From positions 92,238 through 156,237 of the forward strand of contig NZ_JAGINP010000024.1 in the NCBI RefSeq assembly GCF_017876155.1: a DNA stretch of 64,000 nucleotides, in the 5' to 3' direction. The notes beneath the pieces are model-generated. The model had not been told where the DNA came from, made no database searches, and worked only from the letters and a program-made list of their open reading frames with translations. This document shows positions 45,754-53,807 of the stretch, piece after piece; positions within the stretch are counted from its first letter, which is position 1, and each line of letters opens with the position of its first letter. This DNA comes from Azospirillum rugosum. GTDB taxonomy: Bacteria > Pseudomonadota > Alphaproteobacteria > Azospirillales > Azospirillaceae. The position numbers and the translations under genes were made by a program.

Positions 45754-47133
45754 ATGACCACCCGCCGCGCACCCGACCAGAGGTCCGGCGTGCTGTCCCT
45801 GGTTGGAAACACGCCCATCGTCGAAATCTCGCGGCTGGACACCGGCCCCTGCCGCCTGTTCGTGAAGCTGGAAAGCCAGAATCCCGGCGGCTCCATCAAG
45901 GACCGCATCGCCCTGTCGATGGTCGAGGCGGCGGAGCGCGACGGCCGCCTGTCGCCCGGCGCCACCATCATCGAGGCGACCGCCGGCAACACCGGCCTGG
46001 GCCTCGCTCTGGTCGCAGCACAAAAGGGCTACCGGCTGGTCCTGATCGTGCCGGACAAGATGGCGCGGGAGAAGGTGCTGCACCTGAAGGCGCTGGGGGC
46101 GGAGGTGCGCATCACCCGCTCCGACGTGCCGAAGGGGCACCCGGAATACTACCAGGACCTGGCGGAGCGGCTGGCGGCGGAGATCCCCGGCTCCTTCTAC
46201 GTCAACCAGTTCGGCAACCCCGCCAACCCCCACGCCCACGAGACGACCACCGGCCCGGAGATCTGGGAGCAGATGGGCCACGACCTGGACGCGGTGGTGG
46301 CCGGCGTGGGCTCCGGCGGCACCATCACCGGCGTCGGCCGCTTCCTGAAGTCGGTCAATCCGAAAACGGAGATGGTGCTGGCCGACCCGGAGGGTTCGGT
46401 GTTGGCCCACTACATCGCCACCGGCGAGTTGGTCGAGGCCGGATCCTGGAAGGTGGAGGGCGTTGGGGAGGACTTCGTGCCGCCCATTGCCGACCTGGAC
46501 CTCGTCTCCAAGGCCTACACCGTGTCCGACGCGGAGAGCTTCGAGACGGCGCGCGACCTGCTGGTGAAGGAGGGCATTTTGGCCGGCTCCTCCTCCGGCA
46601 CGCTGGTCGCTGCGGCGCTGCGCTATTGCCGGGAGCAGAAGGAACCCAAGCGCGTCGTCACCTTCATCTGCGACAGCGGCAACAAGTACCTGTCGAAGAT
46701 GTTCAACGACTTCTGGCTGCTGGACGAGGGCTTCACGCCGCGCGCCCACACCGGCACGGTGCGCGACCTCGTCACCCGGCGCTTCGATTCCGGCGGCACC
46801 ATCACGGTCAGCCCCGCGGACACGCTGCGCACCGCCTTCAGCCGCATGCGCGCGGCCGACGTCTCGCAGCTGCCGGTGACCGACGGCGGCAAGCTGGTCG
46901 GCCTGCTGGACGAGAGCGACATCCTGCACGCGGTGGTGGCCGGCTCTTTCGACAAGCCGGTGCGGGAGGCCATGGTGCGCGACCTCGTCACCACCCCGGC
47001 GGACGCGCCCATCGCGGCGCTGAACCCGCTGTTCGCCCAGGACCGCGTGGCGATCGTGGTGGAAGGCGACCGCTTCCTCGGCCTCGTCACACGGGTCGAC
47101 CTGATCAACCACCTGCGGCTTGAGAGCGCGTGA
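45754..47133 (+). CDS. cbs: Cystathionine beta-synthase
   Basis: A 459-residue PLP enzyme condensing serine (or O-acetylserine) with homocysteine to cystathionine. The N-terminal catalytic domain carries the PLP Lys49 in NPGGSIKDRIA and TAGNTGLGLALVA; residues about 340-459 form two CBS regulatory domains (TVRDLVTRRFDSGGTITVSP, LPVTDGGKLVGLLDESD). No heme-binding N-terminus. AGGGAGGA precedes ATG 45754. It is coupled to cystathionine gamma-lyase 5 bases downstream, giving reverse transsulfuration from methionine to cysteine. It lies next to a dead methionine-uptake gene. Confidence 0.93.
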   Translation: MTTRRAPDQRSGVLSLVGNTPIVEISRLDTGPCRLFVKLESQNPGGSIKDRIALSMVEAAERDGRLSPGATIIEATAGNTGLGLALVAAQKGYRLVLIVPDKMAREKVLHLKALGAEVRITRSDVPKGHPEYYQDLAERLAAEIPGSFYVNQFGNPANPHAHETTTGPEIWEQMGHDLDAVVAGVGSGGTITGVGRFLKSVNPKTEMVLADPEGSVLAHYIATGELVEAGSWKVEGVGEDFVPPIADLDLVSKAYTVSDAESFETARDLLVKEGILAGSSSGTLVAAALRYCREQKEPKRVVTFICDSGNKYLSKMFNDFWLLDEGFTPRAHTGTVRDLVTRRFDSGGTITVSPADTLRTAFSRMRAADVSQLPVTDGGKLVGLLDESDILHAVVAGSFDKPVREAMVRDLVTTPADAPIAALNPLFAQDRVAIVVEGDRFLGLVTRVDLINHLRLESA

Positions 47134-47138
47134 GGATC

Positions 47139-48320
47139 ATGACGGACAGCACGGACAGCAGCAAGGGCAAGAACCGCCTGGCCTTCGCCACGCGGACCAT
47201 CCACGGCGGGCAATCCCCGGATCCGTCCACCGGCGCCGTCATGGTGCCGATCTACGCCACCTCCACCTTCGTGCAGGAGAGCCCCGGCGTCCACAAGGGC
47301 TACGAGTACGCGCGCAGCCAGAACCCGACGCGCATGGCCTTCGAGCGCTGCATCGCCGACCTGGAGAGCGGCACCCGCGGCTTCGCCTTCGCCTCCGGCC
47401 TCGCCGCCATCTCCACCCTGCTGGAGACGCTGGACGCCGGGTCCCACATCGTCGCGTCGGACGACCTCTACGGCGGCAGCTTCCGCCTGTTCGAGCGGGT
47501 GCGCAAACGCTCCATGGGCCTGCGCGCCAGCTACGTGGACATGAGCGACCTCGACGTCCTGGCCGCCGCCGTGCAGCCGGACACGCGGCTGATCTGGATC
47601 GAGACGCCGACCAACCCGATGCTGAAGCTGGTGGACATCGAGGCGGTGGTCCGCTTTGCCAAGAGCCGCGGCATCTGGACCGTGGTGGACAACACCTTTG
47701 CCAGCCCCTGGATCCAGCGCCCGCTGGAGCTTGGCGCCGACGCCGTGGTGCATTCGGCGACCAAGTACCTGAACGGCCATTCCGACATGGTCGGCGGCGT
47801 CGCGGTGGTCGGCGACAACGCGGAGCTGGCGGAGAAGCTGGCCTTCCTCCAGAACGCCGTCGGCGCCATCTCCGGCCCGTTCGACAGCTTCCTGGCGCTG
47901 CGCGGGCTGAAGACACTGGCGCTGCGCATGGAGCGGCACTGCGCCAGCGCCTTGGAGATCGCCCGCTGGCTGGAGCGGCACCCGCGCGTGCGCCGCGTCG
48001 TCTATCCGGGGCTGGAGAGCCACCCGCAGCACGAGCTCGCCAAGCGCCAGATGCGGGGCTTCGGCGGCATCGTGACGGTCGATCTCGACGCCAGCCTGGA
48101 GGACACCAAGCGCGTGCTGGAGCGCTGCCATCTCTTCGCGCTGGCCGAAAGCCTGGGCGGCGTGGAAAGCCTGATCGAGCATCCCGCGATCATGACCCAC
48201 GCCTCCATCCCCGCGGAGCAGCGCCGTGCGCTGGGAATCGGCGACGGCCTGATCCGCCTGTCGGTGGGGATCGAGGACGCGGCCGATTTGCGGGAGGATC
48301 TGGAGCGGGCGTTGGGTTAG
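47139..48320 (+). CDS. Cystathionine gamma-lyase (Cys/Met metabolism PLP enzyme)
   Basis: A 393-residue PLP enzyme of the Cys/Met family. It has YARSQNPTRMAFE, the SGLAAISTLL block, the PLP Lys209 in VVHSATKYLNGHSDMVGG, and the C-terminal SLGGVESLIEHPAIMTHASIP region. With a cystathionine beta-synthase directly upstream, gamma-lyase activity is more likely than gamma-synthase, although the family cannot be separated by eye. ATG 47139 lies 5 bases after the upstream stop, with GTGAGGA as ribosome site. Confidence 0.9.
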   Translation: MTDSTDSSKGKNRLAFATRTIHGGQSPDPSTGAVMVPIYATSTFVQESPGVHKGYEYARSQNPTRMAFERCIADLESGTRGFAFASGLAAISTLLETLDAGSHIVASDDLYGGSFRLFERVRKRSMGLRASYVDMSDLDVLAAAVQPDTRLIWIETPTNPMLKLVDIEAVVRFAKSRGIWTVVDNTFASPWIQRPLELGADAVVHSATKYLNGHSDMVGGVAVVGDNAELAEKLAFLQNAVGAISGPFDSFLALRGLKTLALRMERHCASALEIARWLERHPRVRRVVYPGLESHPQHELAKRQMRGFGGIVTVDLDASLEDTKRVLERCHLFALAESLGGVESLIEHPAIMTHASIPAEQRRALGIGDGLIRLSVGIEDAADLREDLERALG

Positions 48321-48450
48321 CCCTTCTCCCCTCTGGGGAGAAGGGTTGGGATGAGGGGGCGGCCGAAGGCCGGAAAAGCGCTGCAATGAGGCTGCGTTTC
48401 CGCCCTTCGGGCGCCCCCTCACCCTAACCCTCTCCCCAGAGGGGCGAGGG
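48321..48450. repeat. Imperfect long inverted repeat (REP/MITE-like) after the gamma-lyase gene
   Basis: The left arm 48321-48361 begins CCCTTCTCCCCTCTGGGGAG and the right arm 48412-48450 is its imperfect reverse complement (ending CCCCAGAGGGGCGAGGG). Each arm has its own short palindrome CCCCTCTGGGG. The spacer of about 50 bases forms another small stem. Arms are flush with the gene stop. Such elements are common intergenic repeats in GC-rich Proteobacteria and also act as terminators. Confidence 0.8.
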
Positions 48451-48459
48451 AACTTATGC

Positions 48460-49107
48460 TCACGCCTGGTCCAGCGTGATCCCTTCGATCAGGTCACCCA
48501 CGTCGTCGCAGCGGTCGGTGACCGCTTCCAGAAGCTCGTACACCTCGCGGCGGCCGAGGAAGGCGATCATTTCCGGCTTTTCGGCGATCAGCGCCTTCAG
48601 GGCGTCGCGCAGGATCTCGTCGGCCTCGTCCTCCAGGTCGGAGATCTGGCTGCAGACGTTCAGGATGCGCTCGGCGTTGCCGGTGATGGTGGACAGCAGC
48701 GGCATCACGTCCACCAGCAGCGCCGCCTGCCGGCGGATGATCGAGGCCATGCGCCGCATCGGCGTGTCGAAGGCGTCGATGCCGTAGAGGGCGGCGTGGC
48801 GCGGCACCTCGTCCATCAGGTCGATGCAGTCGTCCAGCGCGTTGATCAGCGCCTGGATCTCCGACCGGTCGAAGGGCGTGATGAAGGTGCGGTGCAAGCC
48901 GCGCCCGGCTTCCTTGGCGATTCGGTCGGCGTCCTTCTCGATGCGCTTCAGGGCCGCCGTCCGCTCGCTCCGCTCTTCCGGCTCGGCGGCCATGACGGCC
49001 TCCAGGGCGTCGGCCGCCGTGACGATGTGGCGGGCCTGCTCGACGAATTGCTCAATGACCCGTTCTTCCTTCGGCATCATGGAACGGATGGCGCGCAGCA
49101 GCAGCAT
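48460..49107 (-). CDS. DUF47/PhoU-like protein
   Basis: A 215-residue all-helical protein of the DUF47 family, related to PhoU, usually encoded beside a Pit phosphate permease and thought to regulate it. Typical motifs are FDRSEIQALINALDDCIDLMDE and SDLEDEADEILRDALKAL, the metal-binding E/D-rich helices of the family. No Pit gene lies on either side within this window. It stops 9 bases from the inverted repeat, which may terminate it. Confidence 0.88.
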   Translation of the reverse strand: MLLLRAIRSMMPKEERVIEQFVEQARHIVTAADALEAVMAAEPEERSERTAALKRIEKDADRIAKEAGRGLHRTFITPFDRSEIQALINALDDCIDLMDEVPRHAALYGIDAFDTPMRRMASIIRRQAALLVDVMPLLSTITGNAERILNVCSQISDLEDEADEILRDALKALIAEKPEMIAFLGRREVYELLEAVTDRCDDVGDLIEGITLDQA

Positions 49108-49190
49108 GGGAGCTGGTCTCTCGGTCGGTTCGGACGCTCCCTAATACCCCCATGCGCGGTGGCTTTGCAGCAAAATCGTCATATGAACGT

Positions 49191-49232
49191 CATCATCGGA
49201 GGCCGGGCGCGCTGTCCCGGCCTCCGATGATG
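49191..49232. terminator. Perfect 17-base hairpin, probable terminator of the molybdenum hydroxylase operon
   Basis: Arms CATCATCGGAGGCCGGG (49191-49207) and its exact inverse (49216-49232) enclose an 8-base loop. It lies 15 bases past the stop of the large subunit on the minus strand. There is no T run, so termination may need Rho or the hairpin may stabilise the 3' end. Confidence 0.7.
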
Positions 49233-49246
49233 CTTGCCGTCGCCGG

Positions 49247-51475
49247 TCAGACCATGCCGGACTTGGTGAAGGGCAGCTGGTGCAGCCGCTTGCCGGTGGC
49301 GGCGAACACCGCGTTGGCCACCGCCGGGGCGGCGGTCGGCACGCCGGGCTCGCCGACGCCGGTCGGACGCACCGTGGACGGCAGGATGTGCACCTCCACC
49401 GGCGGCATCTCCGAGTTGCGCAGCGGCTGGTAGGTGTCGAAGTTCGCCTGGTCCACGACGCCGCCGGTCATGGTGATCTCGTCACGCAGCGCGTGGCCGA
49501 TGCCCCATCCGGTGCCGCCGGAGATCTGCGCCTCGATGATGTTCGGGTTGACCGCCTGGCCGCAATCGACCGCGCAGACCACCCGTTCCACCTTCACCTG
49601 GCCCTTGTCGTTGACCGAGACCTCCGCCACGTGCGCCACGAAGGTGTCGAAGCTTTCGTGCACGGCCACGCCGCGCGCCCGGCCCTTGGGCAGCGGCTTG
49701 CTCCAGTCGGCCTTCTCGGCCGCCAGCTTCAGCACGCCCAGCAAGCGCGGGCTGTCCTTCAGCAGCTCCGTGCGGAAGGCCACCGGGTCCTTGCCGGCCG
49801 CGGCGGCCAGTTCGTCGATCATGACCTCCTTGGCGTAGGCGGTGTGGGTGTGCCCGACCGACCGCCACCACAGCGTCGTCACCGGCGACACCGGGGTGTG
49901 CAGGTCCACCGCCAGGTTCGGCACCGCGTAGGCCATGTCCGACGCGCCCTCGACCGAGGTCTCGTCCACACCGTTCTTGATCATCACGGGCTCGAACGGG
50001 GTGCCGGCCATGAAGCTCTGGCCGACGATGCGCTGCTGCCACGCGACCAGCTTGCCCTGCGCGTCCACGCCGGCCTTGATCTTGTGCAGGAACAGCGGGC
50101 GGTAGCGGCCGCCCTGGATGTCGTCCTCGCGCGTCCAGACCAGATGGACCGGCGCCTTGCCGTAGGCCTTGGCGATCATCACCGCCTCGGCGATGTAGTC
50201 GGCGTTCGGCGTGGCGCGCCGGCCGAAGCTGCCGCCGGCCCACACCGTGTCGATCGCCACCTGCTCCGGCTTGCAGCCGAGGATCGCGGCGGCGACCTTC
50301 TGCTCCACGCCCTGGAACTGCGAGCCGGCGTAGATGGTGCAGCCACCCTCCGGCTTCAGCTCCACCGTGGCGTTCAGCGGCTCCATCGGCGCGTGGGCGA
50401 GGTAGGGGAAGACGAACTCCGCCTCCACCACCTTGGCCGCCCCGGCCAGCGCCTTGGCGGCGTCGCCCTTGTTGGCGGCGACGTTGCCCTGCTTCTCGGC
50501 CAGTTTGCGGTAGTCGGCGAGGATCTCCTCGGTGCCGCGGGTCTCCGCCTTGGCGTCGTCCCACTCCACCTTCAGCGCCTCGCGGCCCTTGATGGCGGCC
50601 CAGGTGTTCTTGGCGACGACCGCCACGCCGACCGGCAGGGTCAGCACGTCGATCACGCCCGGCACCTGCTTGGCCGCAGCCGAGTCGACCGACTTCACCG
50701 TGCCGCCGAAGCGGGGGGAGCGCGCCAGCACCGCGGTCACCTGGCCGGGACGGCGGATGTCCATGGCGAAGATCGCCGTGCCGTTGGTCTTGGACACGTA
50801 GTCCAGCCGGTGCAGCGACGGGTCGCCGATCAGCTTGTAGTCCTTCGGGTCCTTCAGCGCGACCTTCTGCGGGACGGGCAGCTTGGCCGCGTCCTCCGCC
50901 AGCGCGCCGAAGTTGGCCGTGCGGTTGGACTTGGCGTGGCGGACCACGCCCTTCTCCACCGTGATCTCCGACACCGGGACGTTCCAGCGCGCGGACGCCG
51001 TGGCGACCAGCATGGCGCGGGCGGCGGCACCGGCCATGCGCAGCTCGTCCCAGCTGTTGGCCACGGCGGTGGAGCCGCCGGTGCCCTGGATGCCGAAGAA
51101 GTGGTTGGCGTAGAGCGTGCTGTCGGCCGGGGCGAAGGCGCCGCGCATCTGCTGCCAGTCGGCGTCAAGCTCCTCCGCCACGATGGTGGTCAGGCCGGTC
51201 ATGATGCCCTGGCCCTTGTCCAGGTGCTTGACCAGCACGGTCACCGTGTTGTCCGGCGCGATGCGCAGGAAGGCCTGCGGGCGCGGGTCGGCCGGGCCGA
51301 TGATGGTCGGGCCCTTGGTCTCCGCGGCGAATGCAGCCTTCGGCAGCATGGCGCCGATCACGAGGCCGCCGCCGACGGCGCCGGCGCCCTTCAGGAAGGA
51401 CCGGCGGGACGCGGTAACCGGTTCGGCGGGAACGGCGACGTCACCGGCCGCCTGCTTGATGAGATGATGCAGCAT
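49247..51475 (-). CDS. Molybdopterin-binding large subunit, xanthine dehydrogenase family (IorB-like)
   Basis: A 742-residue periplasmic enzyme. The N-terminus has a twin-arginine signal (SRRSFLKGAGAVGGG near residues 23-37). The mature protein carries typical blocks: LVKHLDKGQGIMTGLTTIVAEELD, GTGGSTAVANSWDELRMAGAAAR, FGRRATPNADYIAEA and a C-terminal GVGEPGVPTAAPAVANAVFA with the catalytic Glu in GVGEPG. It resembles the beta subunit of isoquinoline 1-oxidoreductase and bacterial aldehyde oxidases. The small [2Fe-2S] subunit is encoded 3 bases upstream; no FAD subunit is present, so electrons probably pass to a cytochrome. The substrate (aldehyde or N-heterocycle) is unknown. Confidence 0.9.
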   Translation of the reverse strand: MLHHLIKQAAGDVAVPAEPVTASRRSFLKGAGAVGGGLVIGAMLPKAAFAAETKGPTIIGPADPRPQAFLRIAPDNTVTVLVKHLDKGQGIMTGLTTIVAEELDADWQQMRGAFAPADSTLYANHFFGIQGTGGSTAVANSWDELRMAGAAARAMLVATASARWNVPVSEITVEKGVVRHAKSNRTANFGALAEDAAKLPVPQKVALKDPKDYKLIGDPSLHRLDYVSKTNGTAIFAMDIRRPGQVTAVLARSPRFGGTVKSVDSAAAKQVPGVIDVLTLPVGVAVVAKNTWAAIKGREALKVEWDDAKAETRGTEEILADYRKLAEKQGNVAANKGDAAKALAGAAKVVEAEFVFPYLAHAPMEPLNATVELKPEGGCTIYAGSQFQGVEQKVAAAILGCKPEQVAIDTVWAGGSFGRRATPNADYIAEAVMIAKAYGKAPVHLVWTREDDIQGGRYRPLFLHKIKAGVDAQGKLVAWQQRIVGQSFMAGTPFEPVMIKNGVDETSVEGASDMAYAVPNLAVDLHTPVSPVTTLWWRSVGHTHTAYAKEVMIDELAAAAGKDPVAFRTELLKDSPRLLGVLKLAAEKADWSKPLPKGRARGVAVHESFDTFVAHVAEVSVNDKGQVKVERVVCAVDCGQAVNPNIIEAQISGGTGWGIGHALRDEITMTGGVVDQANFDTYQPLRNSEMPPVEVHILPSTVRPTGVGEPGVPTAAPAVANAVFAATGKRLHQLPFTKSGMV

Positions 51476-51478
51476 GGA

Positions 51479-51937
51479 TCAGGCCCCCATCGCCTTGGCG
51501 GCGTCCTTGATCGCCGCGCGGATGCGCGGGTAGGTGGCGCAGCGGCAGACGTTGCCGTCCATGGCCGCGTCGATGTCGCTGTCCGACGGGTTGTGGTTGT
51601 CGGTCAGCAGCGCCACCGCGCTCATGATTTGGCCGGACTGGCAATAGCCGCACTGCACCACGTCCAGCTTCTGCCAGGCGGCCTGGATCGCCTCCGCGGC
51701 CTTGCCGGAGATGCCTTCGATGGTGGTGATCTTGGTGCCCACGGCGGATTCCGCGGGCGTCTGGCAGGCACGGGTCGCGACACCGTCGACGTGGACGGTG
51801 CAGGCGCCGCACTGGGCGATGCCGCAGCCGAACTTCGTGCCGGTCATGTTCAGTTCGTCGCGCAGAACCCAAAGGAGGGGCATATCGGGCGGCACGTCGA
51901 CGTCGCGGTCCTGCCCGTTGATGTTCAAACGAATCAT
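51479..51937 (-). CDS. [2Fe-2S] small subunit of the molybdenum hydroxylase (IorA-like)
   Basis: A 152-residue iron-sulfur protein. The plant-type cluster motif is FGCGIAQCGACTVHVDG with a further Cys in RACQTP; the second cluster uses VQCGYCQSGQ and NVCRCATYPRI. This layout is exactly that of IorA/CoxS-type subunits. ATG 51937 is chosen since the family starts with a short IRLNINGQ strand. It has no Tat signal and would be co-exported with the large subunit. The AraC regulator is divergent, 378 bases away. Confidence 0.93.
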   Translation of the reverse strand: MIRLNINGQDRDVDVPPDMPLLWVLRDELNMTGTKFGCGIAQCGACTVHVDGVATRACQTPAESAVGTKITTIEGISGKAAEAIQAAWQKLDVVQCGYCQSGQIMSAVALLTDNHNPSDSDIDAAMDGNVCRCATYPRIRAAIKDAAKAMGA

Positions 51938-52315
51938 GGGATGATTCCTGTCTCTGTCTTCCCGTCGGATCTTTTTGTGTCGGAATGGTCCGCGCGGCGA
52001 CGGCCGCGCCTCGACCAAGCAACCAGGGCCGGGTGACCGGGCGCCCCCACCCGGTCACGGGGCCGCTCCTTGGCGGAGCGTGCGTAGATGTTCGTACCGG
52101 TCGTCCACAAGTCAAGGGACCTACATCGGAAGTCAGCCCCCCGACGCCGGCCTGCGAAACCAGGCTTCGGCGCCGGCCGATCTCCGCTGTGCGCCTTGCC
52201 TCATCGCCGCCAGTATCGCGCGGCGGAGCCATCCTTTGTTGCCCGATGCTCGCCGTTCTTTGCCTATTCCTCCAAGATGTCGCGCGAAGCAGGGCGGTTG
52301 GGGTAGTCTTGCCCC
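51938..52315. other. Divergent region between the molybdenum hydroxylase and AraC genes
   Basis: 378 bases without a gene. It should contain divergent promoters and AraC binding sites. I saw no obvious repeat pair. Because the two units are divergent, the AraC protein is the likely regulator of the hydroxylase operon. Confidence 0.5.
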
Positions 52316-53239
52316 ATGACCACCCTGCTCGATGCCGTCCGCCGCTACGCGGAAATCCACGCCGACGCGTCCGGCCTGGCGCAGACGCCGATCCCGGGCC
52401 TCACCGCCGTTCGCGCGACCGCGCCCAGCGGCATGGTCCACTCCATCTACCGCCCCGTCGTGTGCCTCGTCCTCCAGGGAAGCAAGCAGGTGACGATGGG
52501 GGCGCAGACCTTCGCCTTCACCGCGGGCGACTCCCTGCTGGTCACGGCGGACCTGCCGATCGTCAGCGAGGTCACGCGCGCCAGCGTCGCCGCCCCTTAC
52601 CTATGCCTCGCGCTGGAACTCGACCCGGCGGTCATCGCCGATCTGGCGGCGCAGATGGGGGCGGCGCTGGTGGCGGATCCCGCGCCCGTGCGGGTCGAGC
52701 CGACCGACGCGGAGGCCGCCGACGCAGCGCTGCGGCTGATGCGGCTGCTCGACCGCCCGGAATCGGTGCCGGTTCTCCAGACCCAGCTGGTGCGCGAGCT
52801 GCACTACTGGCTGCTGGCCGGCCGGCACGGGCCGGCGATCCGGCGGCTCGGCTGGCTGGACGGCCATGCGCAGCGCGTGGCGCGCGCGGTCGCGGTGCTT
52901 CGGGCGGAGTTCACGCGGCCCATGCCGGTCAAGCGGCTGGCGGCGGTGGCGGGGATGAGCGTGTCGTCCTTCCACCAGCATTTCCGCGCCGTGACCTCCC
53001 TGTCGCCGCTGCAATTCCAGAAGCGGCTGCGGCTGATCGAGGCGCGCCGGCTGATGCTGTCGGAGGGGATGACCGCGAGCAGCGCGGCCTTCGCCGTGGG
53101 CTATGAAAGCGTGCCCCAGTTCACGCGGGAATACGGCCGCATGTTCGGCCTGCCGCCCGTCCGCGACCGGGAGGCGGCAAAGGGCAAGGTGCCGCGGCCG
53201 GAACAGCGGTCCGAAATCGGTTCCAGATTGGCCGGGTGA
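52316..53239 (+). CDS. AraC-family transcriptional regulator (AraC_N type)
   Basis: A 307-residue regulator. Residues about 15-170 form the AraC_N effector domain (MVHSIYRPVVCLVLQGSKQVTMGAQTFAFTAGDSLLVTADLPI), and residues about 195-300 a double helix-turn-helix (MPVKRLAAVAGMSVSSFHQHFRAVTSLSPLQFQKRLRLIEARRLML split here, then AAFAVGYESVPQFTREYGRMFG). This branch often activates oxidoreductase genes in response to aldehydes or alcohols, which would fit the adjacent molybdenum hydroxylase. The C-terminal 25 residues are low-complexity and charged. Confidence 0.9.
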   Translation: MTTLLDAVRRYAEIHADASGLAQTPIPGLTAVRATAPSGMVHSIYRPVVCLVLQGSKQVTMGAQTFAFTAGDSLLVTADLPIVSEVTRASVAAPYLCLALELDPAVIADLAAQMGAALVADPAPVRVEPTDAEAADAALRLMRLLDRPESVPVLQTQLVRELHYWLLAGRHGPAIRRLGWLDGHAQRVARAVAVLRAEFTRPMPVKRLAAVAGMSVSSFHQHFRAVTSLSPLQFQKRLRLIEARRLMLSEGMTASSAAFAVGYESVPQFTREYGRMFGLPPVRDREAAKGKVPRPEQRSEIGSRLAG

Positions 53240-53260
53240 CCGTGCGCCCGGCGGATCCGG

Positions 53261-53425
53261 TCAGCGGATCTCGATCAGGTCGGTCAGCTCGCGCACCACC
53301 AGCTCCAGGCTGTCGGCCACCGCCTCGCAGGAGATGCGGTCGTCGGCGGATTCGAAGGTGCCGGAGCGCAGCATGGCGATGCGTTCCTTCACGCGGTCGA
53401 TGTAGGCGATCAACTTGTCTTCCAT
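53261..53425 (-). CDS. Small conserved helical protein (54 residues)
   Basis: The sequence MEDKLIAYIDRVKERIAMLR continues as an amphipathic helical protein with one Cys and an acidic second half (SLELVVRELTDLIEIR). The compact helix-turn-helix-like pattern, clean ATG and strong codon bias favour a real gene despite its size. It is convergent with the AraC gene, 21 bases from its stop. No named family; function unknown. Confidence 0.55.
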   Translation of the reverse strand: MEDKLIAYIDRVKERIAMLRSGTFESADDRISCEAVADSLELVVRELTDLIEIR

Positions 53426-53594
53426 GGTTTCAACCCTTGGCGCTGACCCGGTGGCGCAGGGATAACACCCCGGCCTTCCCTTTGTGGCGCTTCCACCGCC
53501 GGATGCCTCGACAGCCGCCGGATTGTGGAGCAGGCTGTTGCGCAGCCGGCGGAGGACGCCCGCCTGAGACTCCCACAGCGAAAGCCCCTGAGCC

Positions 53595-53798
53595 GTGACA
53601 AAACGCGAGGAAACGGAAGCCCTTCTGGCCGAGTTGCGCCAGGGGTTCGGCGCCAAGTCGAACAACGAACTGCTGCACCTGCTCGCCACGCTCGGCCGGA
53701 TCGTCCTGACCGAATCCTCCAAGGACGAGCGCGGCCGCCGCGTGCTGAAGATCGTCGGAAAGGGCGGCAAGGAACGGCAGATCGTCATTTCGGATTGA
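53595..53798 (+). CDS. Small conserved hypothetical protein (67 residues)
   Basis: A GTG-start frame reading MTKREETEALLAELRQGFGA, followed by a helix with NNELLHLLATLGRIVL and a basic beta hairpin VLKIVGKGGKERQIVISD. Two helices plus a hairpin would suit a small nucleic-acid- or protein-binding domain. GC-rich codon use and freedom from overlap support it. It converges on the histidine kinase gene with a 9-base gap. Confidence 0.5.
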   Translation: MTKREETEALLAELRQGFGAKSNNELLHLLATLGRIVLTESSKDERGRRVLKIVGKGGKERQIVISD

Positions 53799-53807
53799 GG
53801 CTGCACG

